A DNA stretch of 20,654 nucleotides, from contig JAZNFJ010000044.1 in the NCBI GenBank assembly GCA_045589035.1, positions 1 through 20,654 on the forward strand. Direction: 5' to 3'. Below the pieces are notes generated by a model. That model was not told where the DNA came from. It did no database searches and saw only the letters and a program-made list of their open reading frames with translations. This document shows, in pieces, positions 1 to 6,748 of this stretch; positions within the stretch are counted from its first letter, which is position 1; each line of letters starts with the position of its first letter. This stretch comes from Avoscillospira sp045589035 (GTDB taxonomy: Bacteria > Bacillota > Clostridia > Oscillospirales > Oscillospiraceae). Made by a program: the position numbers and the translations under genes.

Positions 1-943
1 CATCCTTGACACCCCAGCACTTTGCGTTGGGAACGAACTCCACACCGTACTTGTCAGCATAGGGCTTGCAGTGCATGGGATCTTTGGCGCGCATTTCCAG
101 AATGTAGTCCAGCTTTTCGCCGGTTACACCGTCGGGATCATGGATGTAGCCGTCGGGACCTGCAAAGTAAGTAACCTTTGCGCCCAGCTGAGCAGCCTTC
201 TTCATGATGCCCCAGCCCACATTGCCGTAGCCGGAGATGGCGATACGCTTGCCTTCGATGGAATCGCCTTCATGCTTCAGGACTTCCTGCAGATAATAGA
301 CAGCACCGTAGCCGGTAGCTTCGGGACGGATCAGAGAACCACCGTAGCTCAGGCCCTTGCCGGTAAAGACGCCGTTTTCCCACACGCCCTTCAGACGACG
401 GTACTGGCCGAACATGTAACCGATTTCACGGCCGCCAACACCCATATCGCCTGCGGGAACATCGATATCGGGACCCATATAGCGGTACAGCGCAGAGATG
501 AAGCTCTGGCAGAAACGCATGACTTCTGCATCGGACTTGCCGGCAGGATCGAAGTCGGAGCCGCCTTTGGCACCGCCCATGGGCAGGCCGGTCAGAGAGT
601 TCTTGAAGGTCTGCTCGAAGCCCAGGAACTTCATGATGCTGGGGGTAACATTCTTCTGGAAGCGAAGACCGCCCTTGTAGGGGCCGATGGCACCGTTGAA
701 CTGGCAACGGTAACCGATATTGGTGTGCCACTGACCGGCATCGTCCATCCAGCAGACACGGAAGGTGAACATCCGTTCAGGCTCGACCATACGGGTCAGC
801 AGATCGAACTTTTCGTACTCGGGATGAGCAGCAACAACAGGCTCGATGGAGGAGAAAACTTCTTCAACGGTCTGCACGAACTCAGGCTCGTGACCATGCT
901 TCTCTTTGACATAGTTAATGACTTTTTCAATATAGGCGTTCAT
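1..943 (-). CDS. gdhA: Glutamate dehydrogenase, hexameric GDH-I type (partial, 3' end outside window)
   Basis: Reversibly aminates 2-oxoglutarate with ammonia to glutamate in the cytoplasm, the main entry of ammonia into amino acids. The first 314 residues are visible of about 445 usual for the family. The N-terminal substrate domain has the KGGLRF segment (residues 90-95), the catalytic lysine in PMGGAKGG (K126) and the catalytic aspartate in PAGDMGVGG (D166). The dinucleotide fold begins at GYGNVG (238-243). NADP rather than NAD use is likely for this subfamily but is not proven by the visible part. The ATG at 941-943 is preceded by TAAGGAGGGT (951-960), a strong ribosome binding site. The gene lies 55 bases after serA on the same strand with no terminator between them and no convincing promoter of its own, so it may be read with serC-serA. 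Confidence 0.93.
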   Translation of the reverse strand, partial: MNAYIEKVINYVKEKHGHEPEFVQTVEEVFSSIEPVVAAHPEYEKFDLLTRMVEPERMFTFRVCWMDDAGQWHTNIGYRCQFNGAIGPYKGGLRFQKNVTPSIMKFLGFEQTFKNSLTGLPMGGAKGGSDFDPAGKSDAEVMRFCQSFISALYRYMGPDIDVPAGDMGVGGREIGYMFGQYRRLKGVWENGVFTGKGLSYGGSLIRPEATGYGAVYYLQEVLKHEGDSIEGKRIAISGYGNVGWGIMKKAAQLGAKVTYFAGPDGYIHDPDGVTGEKLDYILEMRAKDPMHCKPYADKYGVEFVPNAKCWGVKD

Positions 944-998
944 AATTGATACCCTCCTTAGTTTCCTTTCACGCAGCAATTATGCTGACAATGAATTC

Positions 999-1910
999 TT
1001 AAGCTTTAAAATCGCGGATGATTTCCACGATCTCGGCACCGATGCGCTTCTGTGCTTCCACAGTGGCTGCACCGATATGAGGTGTGCAGGATACAGCGGG
1101 ATGGCTGTACAGTTCCTTATTGGCACTGGGCTCTTCTGCGAAGACATCCAGACCGGCAGAACGGACCTTGCCGCTGTTCAAAGCCGCCAACAGAGCAGCT
1201 TCATCCACATTGTTGCCGCGGGAAGTGTTGATGAAGCAGACACCGTCCTTCATCTTAGCGATATTTTCCTCGTTGATCAGAGGCTTGCCGTCAATGGCGG
1301 GAGTATGGAGGCTGATGAAATCGGACTTTGCAAACAGCTCATCCATTTCCACATAGCGCATATTCATGGCTTCTTCAATGCCGGGCACATGGAAAATATC
1401 AAAAGCAACAACTTCCATACCCATGGCAGTTGCCATGGCGCACAGCTTCTGACCGATCCGGCCGAAACCGATGATACCCAGGGTCTTGCCGGACAGTTCG
1501 ATACCCTTGCCGTAGGCCTTCTTCTCCCACTTGTCTTCCCGCATGGTGCTGCCTGCGATGGAGATATATCTGGCGCAGGAGAACATGTGGGCCATGGCCA
1601 GTTCTGCCACGGACTGGGAAGATGCCTTGGGGGTGTTGCGGACGGTCATACCGCAGCTTTCGGCATACTTGACATCGATGTTATCCACACCGACACCGCC
1701 GCGGATGATCAGCTTCAGGCTGCCTTCCTTGGCAATATCAATATGCTGGGCACGAACCTTGGTCTTGGAACGGACCACAACAGCATCGTAACCCTTCAGG
1801 GCTTCGCCCAGTGCATCGGGCTCATAAAACTGCTCATCCACCTGATGGCCCTGCTCCCGCAGAGTCGCCATGGCGGTTTTATCCATACCGTCGGTCACTA
1901 AGATTTTCAT
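999..1910 (-). CDS. serA: D-3-phosphoglycerate dehydrogenase, short form without regulatory domain
   Basis: Oxidises 3-phosphoglycerate to 3-phosphohydroxypyruvate with NAD, the first step of serine synthesis. At 303 residues it covers only the substrate- and NAD-binding domains of the D-2-hydroxyacid dehydrogenase family. Visible hallmarks are GFGRIG (148-153) followed by D171 for NAD ribose binding, R231 in NTSRG, E260 in the DVFAEEP block and H278 in TPHIG, which together form the Arg-Glu-His catalytic set. There is no C-terminal ACT domain, so serine feedback inhibition of the classic kind is unlikely. Its ATG overlaps the TGA of serC by four bases (ATGA, 1907-1910), with GAGGAG just upstream inside serC, a translational coupling arrangement. 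The serC neighbour supports phosphoglycerate rather than another hydroxyacid as substrate. Confidence 0.9.
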   Translation of the reverse strand: MKILVTDGMDKTAMATLREQGHQVDEQFYEPDALGEALKGYDAVVVRSKTKVRAQHIDIAKEGSLKLIIRGGVGVDNIDVKYAESCGMTVRNTPKASSQSVAELAMAHMFSCARYISIAGSTMREDKWEKKAYGKGIELSGKTLGIIGFGRIGQKLCAMATAMGMEVVAFDIFHVPGIEEAMNMRYVEMDELFAKSDFISLHTPAIDGKPLINEENIAKMKDGVCFINTSRGNNVDEAALLAALNSGKVRSAGLDVFAEEPSANKELYSHPAVSCTPHIGAATVEAQKRIGAEIVEIIRDFKA

Positions 1911-2992
1911 TTGTGCTCCTCCTCAAACTTTTTCAGACATTCGACCAGAGCTTCCACACCGGCCTTGGGCATGGCGTTATAAACAGATGCACGCAGACCG
2001 CCAACGGACTTATGACCCTTCAGGTTCTCAAAGCCGGCTGCCTTGGTGTAAGCAATGACTTCGGCATCCAGATCCTTGTCACCAGTGACGAAGGGGATAT
2101 TCATCAGGCTGCGGTCGGGAGACTTGACAGTACCCTTGAACAGCTTGGACTGATCCAGGAAGTCATACATGACCTTTGCCTTTTCGATGTTCAGCTTTTC
2201 CATGGCAGTCAGACCGCCAATGGACTTCAGATACTTGAACACCTTGCCACAGACATAAATGGCCCAGCAGTTGGGAGTGTTATACATGGAACCGGCATCG
2301 GCATGGGTCTTATACTGCATATAAACAGGCAGATCTGCCAGATCATCGCGGATGAGATCTTCACGGATGATGGCAACCACCATGCCGGCAGGACCGACAT
2401 TTTTCTGCACACCTGCATAGATCATGCCGTAGTCGGCAACATTGCAGGGACGGGACAGGAACATGGAACTCTGGTCGGAAACCAGAACATGACCCTTGGT
2501 ATTGGGCAGGGTGTTGTAGGTCACACCGTGGATCGTCTCATTTTCGCAGATATAGACATAGTCGCAGTTATCGGGAATGTCCAGATCGGAGCAATCGGGA
2601 ATGTAGGAGTAGTTTTCACCCTTGGAAGATGCAACCACTTTGACTTCGCCGACCTTTTTGGCCTCGGCAATGGCCTTCTTGGACCATGCGCCGGTTTCCA
2701 CATAGCAGGCAACACCGTTCTTCATCAGGTTCATGGGGATCATGGAGAACTGCAGGGTTGCACCGCCCTGAATAAACAGCACCTTGTAGTTATCGGGAAT
2801 ACCCATCAGATCGCGCAGATCCTGTTCGGCTTCATCTGCAATCTGCTGGAACACTTTGGAGCGATGGGACATTTCCATGACGCACATTCCGCTGCCGCGG
2901 TAGTTCATCATCTCATCACGGATCTCCTCCAGCACAGGCTCCGGCATGGTGGCAGGGCCGGCAGAGAAGTTGTAGGTACGCTCATAATTCAT
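1907..2992 (-). CDS. serC: Phosphoserine aminotransferase
   Basis: PLP enzyme that moves the amino group of glutamate onto 3-phosphohydroxypyruvate, giving phosphoserine and 2-oxoglutarate, the second step of serine synthesis. It has 361 residues, the normal family length. Recognisable blocks are the N-terminal YNFSAGPA (residues 7-14), SHRSKVF (42-48), FIQGGATLQF (73-82), NETIHG (151-156), and GVQKNVGPAG (194-203), where K197 should carry PLP. Its ATG (2990-2992) has GGAGG (3003-3007) ten bases upstream. It is the first gene of serC-serA, probably continuing into gdhA. I see no serB phosphatase in the window. The amino donor made by gdhA and the keto product recycled by it make the gene order biochemically sensible. 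Confidence 0.95.
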   Translation of the reverse strand: MNYERTYNFSAGPATMPEPVLEEIRDEMMNYRGSGMCVMEMSHRSKVFQQIADEAEQDLRDLMGIPDNYKVLFIQGGATLQFSMIPMNLMKNGVACYVETGAWSKKAIAEAKKVGEVKVVASSKGENYSYIPDCSDLDIPDNCDYVYICENETIHGVTYNTLPNTKGHVLVSDQSSMFLSRPCNVADYGMIYAGVQKNVGPAGMVVAIIREDLIRDDLADLPVYMQYKTHADAGSMYNTPNCWAIYVCGKVFKYLKSIGGLTAMEKLNIEKAKVMYDFLDQSKLFKGTVKSPDRSLMNIPFVTGDKDLDAEVIAYTKAAGFENLKGHKSVGGLRASVYNAMPKAGVEALVECLKKFEEEHK

Positions 2993-3045
2993 ATCTGTTT
3001 AGCCTCCAATCTTTCACTCAAATACCGGTTTCTTCCTCTGATTCC

Positions 3046-3074
3046 AGTATACGACAGTCCAACGCGAGAATCAA
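3046..3074 (-). promoter_or_regulatory. Sigma-A-type promoter of serC-serA(-gdhA)
   Basis: Reading the minus strand, TTGATT (3069-3074) and TATACT (3046-3051) are separated by exactly 17 bases. Transcription should begin near 3039, about 45 bases before the serC start. This is the best sigma-A match in the 285-base gap between serC and spoIIID. Confidence 0.75.
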
Positions 3075-3100
3075 CTGCTTTTTCAAAAAATATTTTTACT

Positions 3101-3119
3101 GCCTAAAAAATTTTTAGGC
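3101..3119. repeat. Perfect 9-bp palindrome upstream of the ser promoter, candidate operator
   Basis: GCCTAAAAA and TTTTTAGGC flank a single A. The element lies 26 bases upstream of the -35 box of the serC promoter and downstream of a second possible promoter. It could be a regulator site or, if transcribed from further upstream, an AU-rich hairpin. I do not recognise it as a known operator. Confidence 0.5.
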
Positions 3120-3164
3120 TACCCAAGAAGCACACTTGTCCACGCACGGAACTACTTTTACTCT

Positions 3165-3193
3165 ACTATATTTTACTACATCGCTGTCGTAAA
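3165..3193 (-). promoter_or_regulatory. Possible second, distal promoter for the ser operon
   Basis: On the minus strand TTTACG (3188-3193) and TATAGT (3165-3170) are 17 bases apart. The -35 is weak, and the surrounding sequence is AT-rich, so chance matches are expected. If real, its transcript would include the palindrome at 3101-3119. Confidence 0.3.
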
Positions 3194-3254
3194 TAAAATG
3201 GGAAAATATTACAAGATTAGCGCCCAACATCTAAAAATTTTTTATTTGTTTCAC

Positions 3255-3289
3255 AAAAAAGGGATGATGGCGCACCATCATCCCTTTTT
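3255..3289 (-). terminator. Terminator of spoIIID, overlapping its 3' coding end
   Basis: A perfect 10-bp stem, GGGATGATGG (3261-3270) with CCATCATCCC (3275-3284), around a 4-base loop. It is flanked by an A-run (3255-3260) and a T-run (3285-3289), so it could work in both directions. Read on the minus strand it ends spoIIID. The last codons and the TGA (3278-3280) of spoIIID lie inside the hairpin. Confidence 0.85.
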
Positions 3290-3526
3290 GTATTTATTCC
3301 TTGTTGCGATTCCTCCGCGGATATGCCGTTCCGCCTTATTGACCTCCAGAATATCTTTTACCTGCAGGTAAAGTCCGTGATTGCATCGCGGCAGCCGTTC
3401 TGTCAGATCCTTGTGGACCGTGGACTTGGAAATGCCAAAGTGTGCTGCGGCATTCCGAATGGTGGCACGATTCTCAATGATGTACGCAGCCAGATCGCAG
3501 GCTCTTGTTTCCATGAACTCTCGCAA
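3278..3526 (-). CDS. spoIIID: Sporulation transcription factor SpoIIID
   Basis: Small DNA-binding protein that switches genes on and off in the mother cell during endospore formation. The 82-residue product closely follows the Bacillus family pattern: a helix-turn-helix around ATIRNAAAHFGISKSTVHKD (residues 21-40), then LTERLP and a basic C-terminal tail ending KYKKG. I chose TTG at 3524-3526 because it places the KSTVHKDL block at residue 34, the position I recall in the Bacillus protein. AGGGAG (3535-3540) also lies 8 bases upstream of it. A longer reading from GTG at 3542-3544 would leave almost no leader after the predicted sigma-E start site. The gene is a monocistron between its own promoter and terminator and is divergent from the dnaD operon. 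Its presence implies an endospore former or a recent descendant of one. Confidence 0.92.
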   Translation of the reverse strand: MREFMETRACDLAAYIIENRATIRNAAAHFGISKSTVHKDLTERLPRCNHGLYLQVKDILEVNKAERHIRGGIATRNKYKKG

Positions 3527-3557
3527 AGCCAACACTCCCTGCACATCGTTCTAGGAA

Positions 3558-3586
3558 AGTGTATGTGAATGTCTGCTTCCTTATGT
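3558..3586 (-). promoter_or_regulatory. Sigma-E-like promoter of spoIIID
   Basis: Minus-strand CATACACT (3558-3565) fits the sigma-E -10 consensus CATACAnT. Fourteen bases upstream is ACATAAG (3580-3586), a partial match to the sigma-E -35 (consensus roughly KMATATT). The expected start site near 3551 gives a leader of about 25 bases before the TTG codon. spoIIID is a sigma-E gene in Bacillus subtilis, which fits. Confidence 0.6.
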
Positions 3587-3613
3587 CCCTGTTTGATCTG
3601 CAAATCTTTTTAT

Positions 3614-3642
3614 TTGTCCTAAGACGAAATATGTGCTATACT
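3614..3642 (+). promoter_or_regulatory. Sigma-A promoter of the dnaD-dnaI-kinase operon
   Basis: TTGTCC (3614-3619), a 17-base spacer and TATACT (3637-3642) preceded by TG one base before the hexamer, an extended -10. The start site near 3649 leaves a leader of about 32 bases to the dnaD-like gene. Confidence 0.75.
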
Positions 3643-3680
3643 ATCCTAAATTGGAGGATTATGCACAAAGGAGGCGGATC

Positions 3681-4586
3681 ATGGACCAACGAGATATGTA
3701 CATACCGGAACAGGATTGGCGTAAGCTGCTGGCCGCCGCCTCCGGTGACAGTGCCCTGTTATATTTGTATCTCCGCGCAGGCGGAGCGGTTGAAGGTGCG
3801 GAATCTGCACTGCGGATGTCTGCCGCACGGCTGAACTGCGCCGTTTCTTCCCTGCAGCAGTTGGGACTGTGGCAAGAGAAAAACGCCGAAAAGCCTCTTC
3901 GCCCCGCAGAACCCCCGGTCTACTCCGAAGAAGAACTGATCCGCCAGCAGCGGCAGGATTCCAACTTCCAGCGATTGGTGGGAGAAACCCAGCGCAGACT
4001 GGGCAAGCTGCTCAGCACCGAAGAACTGAAGATCCTTCTCTCCTTCTATGATTATCTTGGCATGTCTGCAGAGGTGGTCAGTGTACTGATTTCCTACTGC
4101 ATCCGCCGATCCCAGGCCCGGGGCGGCCAGCGAAATCCTTCCATGCGCGCCATTGAGAGAGAGGCCTATTACTGGTCGGATCTGGGCATTGAAACGATGG
4201 AAGAAGCCGCTGCCTATATGCAGGCCCAGCTGGAAAAGCAGACAGAAGTCGGCAACATCCGGGAGGTTTTGCAGCTTTCCAGCCGAAAACTGACCGCCCC
4301 TGAGGAAAAAATGGTCCTGCAATGGCTGGACTGGGGCTTTGGAGAAGCCGAAATTTCCAAAGCATACGAAAAAACCTGCATGAACACCGGTGGCCTCAAG
4401 TGGCCCTATCTGAATTCCATTCTCAAAAGCTGGCATGAGCAGGGGCTTCACTCTGTGCAGGCCATTGATGCCGGTGATAAGGCTCCGACCAAGCCCGGCT
4501 CTGCAGCTTCGCAACCGGCTCAGAAGAGCCAGTTGGAGCAAGAGGCCATTCGCCGCATGATGGAACGCAAGAAGGAGGATGAGTAA
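3681..4586 (+). CDS. DnaD/DnaB-like primosome protein with two DnaD C-terminal domains
   Basis: Replication initiation and restart protein of the Firmicutes DnaD/DnaB family, which helps load the replicative helicase. The 301-residue product has a probable winged-helix N-terminal region (about 15-65), then a first DnaD-type helical domain (about 95-180, core LSTEELKILLSFYDYLGMS). A second follows at about 193-258, ending in the hallmark YLNSILKSWHEQGL (243-256). The tail is charged and probably disordered. The ATG at 3681 has AAAGGAGG (3667-3674) six bases upstream. An in-frame GTG at 3633 lies inside the promoter and is unlikely. The DnaI-like ATPase starts 3 bases after its stop, and that gene's ribosome binding site lies within the last codons here. 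Two DnaD domains make it closer in architecture to Bacillus DnaB than to DnaD. Confidence 0.88.
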   Translation: MDQRDMYIPEQDWRKLLAAASGDSALLYLYLRAGGAVEGAESALRMSAARLNCAVSSLQQLGLWQEKNAEKPLRPAEPPVYSEEELIRQQRQDSNFQRLVGETQRRLGKLLSTEELKILLSFYDYLGMSAEVVSVLISYCIRRSQARGGQRNPSMRAIEREAYYWSDLGIETMEEAAAYMQAQLEKQTEVGNIREVLQLSSRKLTAPEEKMVLQWLDWGFGEAEISKAYEKTCMNTGGLKWPYLNSILKSWHEQGLHSVQAIDAGDKAPTKPGSAASQPAQKSQLEQEAIRRMMERKKEDE

Positions 4587-4589
4587 TCC

Positions 4590-5561
4590 ATGGCATACAG
4601 CGAAGCCGTATTGCGCCGCGCACAGACAAGGCTGGCGCAGGCCAAGGCAGACCACGAATCCGAAATCAATGCCCGTATGGAGGCTATCTATACCCAGTAT
4701 CCCCGGCTGTCGGAAATTGACCGTTCCATGCGTCAGTCCGTCGCAAAAGCTGTCAGTGTGGCCTTCCGCAAAGGCTGCGACACCACGGCCGCCATTGCTG
4801 CCATCAAAGAAGAAAATCTCGCTCTGCAAAGAGAACGGGAATGGATCCTGGAAGCCAATGACCTGGACGAGAGTCTGCTGGAAAACACACCTTTCTGCCC
4901 CCACTGCGGCGGCAGCGGCTATGTAGGCGCCGCCATGTGTGAATGCTTACGGGAGCTTTGCAGACAGGAGCAGAAAAAAGAACTCTCCAGCCTTCTCAGC
5001 GGCAAGGAGAGTTTCGACCAGTTCCGTCTGGACTACTACCCCGATGAACCGGATGCCCAGTTGGGCGTCAGCCCCAGACAGCTGATGCAGAATACATATC
5101 AGTATTGCCGTCAGTATGCCAGATCCTTCAGCCGCAAATCCCCTTCCCTGCTGTTTACCGGTGCACCGGGACTCGGTAAGACATTCTTGTCTGCCTGCAT
5201 CGCCCGAACCGTAGCTGACAACGGCTTTTCCGTCGTCTACGAAACCGCAGGAAAACTGTTTGCAGACTTTGAAGCCGTGAAATTTGGCGGAGACGAAAGT
5301 GATCTGACCAGAAAGTATCTGGAGTGCGATCTGCTTATCATCGACGATCTCGGCACGGAAATGACCACGCAGTTTACCCAGTCCGTCCTGTATCAGGTCA
5401 TCAACACCCGTATGATGGACAACAATCCTGTGATCATCTCCACCAACCTCGGTACCGATGCCATCACCCACCGCTATTCCGGTCCTATCGCTTCCAGACT
5501 ACTGGGCATCTGCCAGGTGTGCATGTTCCTTGGTCAGGATATCCGGCAGATCCAGCGATGA
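4590..5561 (+). CDS. DnaC/DnaI-like helicase-loader ATPase
   Basis: AAA+ ATPase expected to load the replicative helicase DnaB/DnaC at origins or stalled forks, working with the DnaD-like protein encoded just upstream. It has 323 residues. A helical N-terminal region is followed by a probable zinc-binding site, CPHC (103-106) with CEC (117-119), as in DnaI. The ATPase domain has Walker A GAPGLGKT (191-198), Walker B LLIIDDLG (248-255), sensor-1 asparagine in STN (284-286) and a candidate arginine finger in ASRLLG (R303). AAGGAGG (4572-4578) lies 11 bases before the ATG. The immediate pairing with a DnaD-domain gene, as in Bacillus dnaB-dnaI, argues for a chromosomal primosome role rather than an IstB transposon helper. 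No transposase is nearby. Confidence 0.88.
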   Translation: MAYSEAVLRRAQTRLAQAKADHESEINARMEAIYTQYPRLSEIDRSMRQSVAKAVSVAFRKGCDTTAAIAAIKEENLALQREREWILEANDLDESLLENTPFCPHCGGSGYVGAAMCECLRELCRQEQKKELSSLLSGKESFDQFRLDYYPDEPDAQLGVSPRQLMQNTYQYCRQYARSFSRKSPSLLFTGAPGLGKTFLSACIARTVADNGFSVVYETAGKLFADFEAVKFGGDESDLTRKYLECDLLIIDDLGTEMTTQFTQSVLYQVINTRMMDNNPVIISTNLGTDAITHRYSGPIASRLLGICQVCMFLGQDIRQIQR

Positions 5562-5576
5562 TAAATTCTTGCAGAC

Positions 5577-5591
5577 TGCATACCCTATGCA
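5577..5591. repeat. Short inverted repeat between dnaI-like and kinase-like genes
   Basis: TGCATA and TATGCA flank CCC in the 52-base gap, ten bases before the ribosome binding site of the next gene. The 6-bp stem is perfect but has no T-run, so it is not a terminator. Its function is unknown. Confidence 0.35.
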
Positions 5592-5613
5592 AGTGTTCGA
5601 TTGGAGGAATCCT

Positions 5614-6711
5614 ATGTTCAGTCAAACCATCGACCAGCTGCTCCCCTTTCTCCAGCTGATTCAACAGCCGGCATTCTGCCTGCGGCAGGACAACTCTGTG
5701 GTCTGCAATGGCGAAGCCCGGCATCTGGCCCCCTATTCCGGTGCTGAACTGGCGAGTTGGCTTGGCAGCAGTGCCCCCCTCTATGACCAATGGAATAAAG
5801 TGGATGCTCTGACACTGCCGATTTCTCTGGGCAGCCAAAATGCCAGTGTGATCATCCATCCCCTTGCAGACGGTTTTTTGTTCCTCATCAACGACAGTCG
5901 CAATCTGACTGCCGGCTCGGATACCATGTCTGTGGCAGCACAGGTTCTGCGGCAGCCTCTCACCGAACTGCACAGTCTGACCCAGCAGCTTTCCGAGGAT
6001 CTGGAGGAAATGGAGGATCCCATTCTGCAAAGACAGTCCGCTGCCATTACCCGCCACATCTATCGTCTCAGCCGCATTGCCTGCAATCTGGCGGATCTGG
6101 AGCAGATCAGCAATGGCTCTTATCAGCCGCGGCTGGAAAAGCTGTCTCTGACCGACTATCTGGAAGAACTGACGCAGGAGATGACGGAGATCTGCCGCAG
6201 TGCCGGCCGCACTTTGATCTGCACTCTGCCTGCCAAGGCCACCAGTGTTTCTGCAGATGCTGCATTGCTGGAGCGGGCCATTCTCAATTTGCTCTCCAAT
6301 GCCATTAAATACGGCGATGAAACCATGCCCATCACATTCTCTGCAGAAACAACTCCCACGGCAGTTTACTTCCGTATGAAAAACACCTGCTCTGAAGCCG
6401 ACAGCGATCTGCTCAGTGCCGCGTTCCAGCGAATCAGCCGACGGGGTGTTCTCCCCGATCCCCAGTGGGGCATTGGGTTGGGTCTGCCGATGACACGGTA
6501 TATTGCCCATCTTATGGGTGGTGCTGTAGCTGTGGAGGTAAGCAAGGACAACGAGGCAACGGTCACTATGTCCATCAGCAGAAAGAATACTTCTTCTGAA
6601 GTTCGCGTCCCCATACTTCCGCCCATTGATTACACCGGCGGTATGCGCCACTCTCTGGTGGAACTTTCCGATGTTCTGCCCGATGAATGCTTCGACAGCG
6701 TTTCCCTGTAA
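5614..6711 (+). CDS. Soluble histidine-kinase-like protein lacking the phosphoacceptor histidine
   Basis: The 365-residue protein has no membrane segment. The N-terminal part (about 10-95) resembles a PAS sensor fold. A HisKA-like helix follows, where the usual SHELRTPL reads AAQVLRQPL (108-116), so the acceptor histidine is Q110. The second HisKA helix and a GHKL ATPase-like domain are present: an N-box around ERAILNLLSNAIKYG (220-234), an F-box-like AFQRIS (270-275) and a G2 box GIGLGL (286-291). The G1 box DxGxG is absent; the matching stretch reads KNTCSEAD (256-263). About 40 residues follow the ATPase domain. The ATG at 5614 has TTGGAGGAA just upstream; reading open further 5' would overlap the DnaI-like gene. 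No response regulator is adjacent. It may be a pseudokinase or nucleotide-sensing partner. Its function cannot be stated. Confidence 0.75.
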   Translation: MFSQTIDQLLPFLQLIQQPAFCLRQDNSVVCNGEARHLAPYSGAELASWLGSSAPLYDQWNKVDALTLPISLGSQNASVIIHPLADGFLFLINDSRNLTAGSDTMSVAAQVLRQPLTELHSLTQQLSEDLEEMEDPILQRQSAAITRHIYRLSRIACNLADLEQISNGSYQPRLEKLSLTDYLEELTQEMTEICRSAGRTLICTLPAKATSVSADAALLERAILNLLSNAIKYGDETMPITFSAETTPTAVYFRMKNTCSEADSDLLSAAFQRISRRGVLPDPQWGIGLGLPMTRYIAHLMGGAVAVEVSKDNEATVTMSISRKNTSSEVRVPILPPIDYTGGMRHSLVELSDVLPDECFDSVSL

Positions 6712-6748
6712 AAAGAACGGCTCTGACGGATGTCAGCGCCGTTCTTTT
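6711..6748. terminator. Bidirectional terminator between kinase-like gene and trkH
   Basis: An outer stem AAAAGAACGGC (6711-6721) pairs with GCCGTTCTTTT, and an inner CTGAC/GTCAG stem caps it, with one T-C mismatch between them. A T-run follows on the plus strand and the A-run gives one on the minus strand. It separates two convergent genes and touches both stop codons. Confidence 0.85.

Noticed and set aside
974..987. Small inverted repeat CAGCA-ATTA-TGCTG between serA and gdhA
   Set aside because: A five-base stem with no T-run is too weak to call a terminator or operator.
1811..3106. A 431-codon open frame opposite serC
   Set aside because: Shadow of serC, with no family resemblance and no start signal.
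3661..3834. A short overlapping frame with an ATG at 3661, out of frame with dnaD-like
   Set aside because: GGAGG is only three bases from this ATG, too close to be efficient. The proper AAAGGAGG sits six bases before the dnaD-like ATG at 3681, and the translated peptide has no features.
4590..5561. An IstB-type transposon ATPase
   Set aside because: The Walker motifs are shared between IstB and DnaI/DnaC, but the N-terminal zinc cluster, the adjacent DnaD-domain gene and the lack of a transposase or terminal repeats favour the helicase loader.
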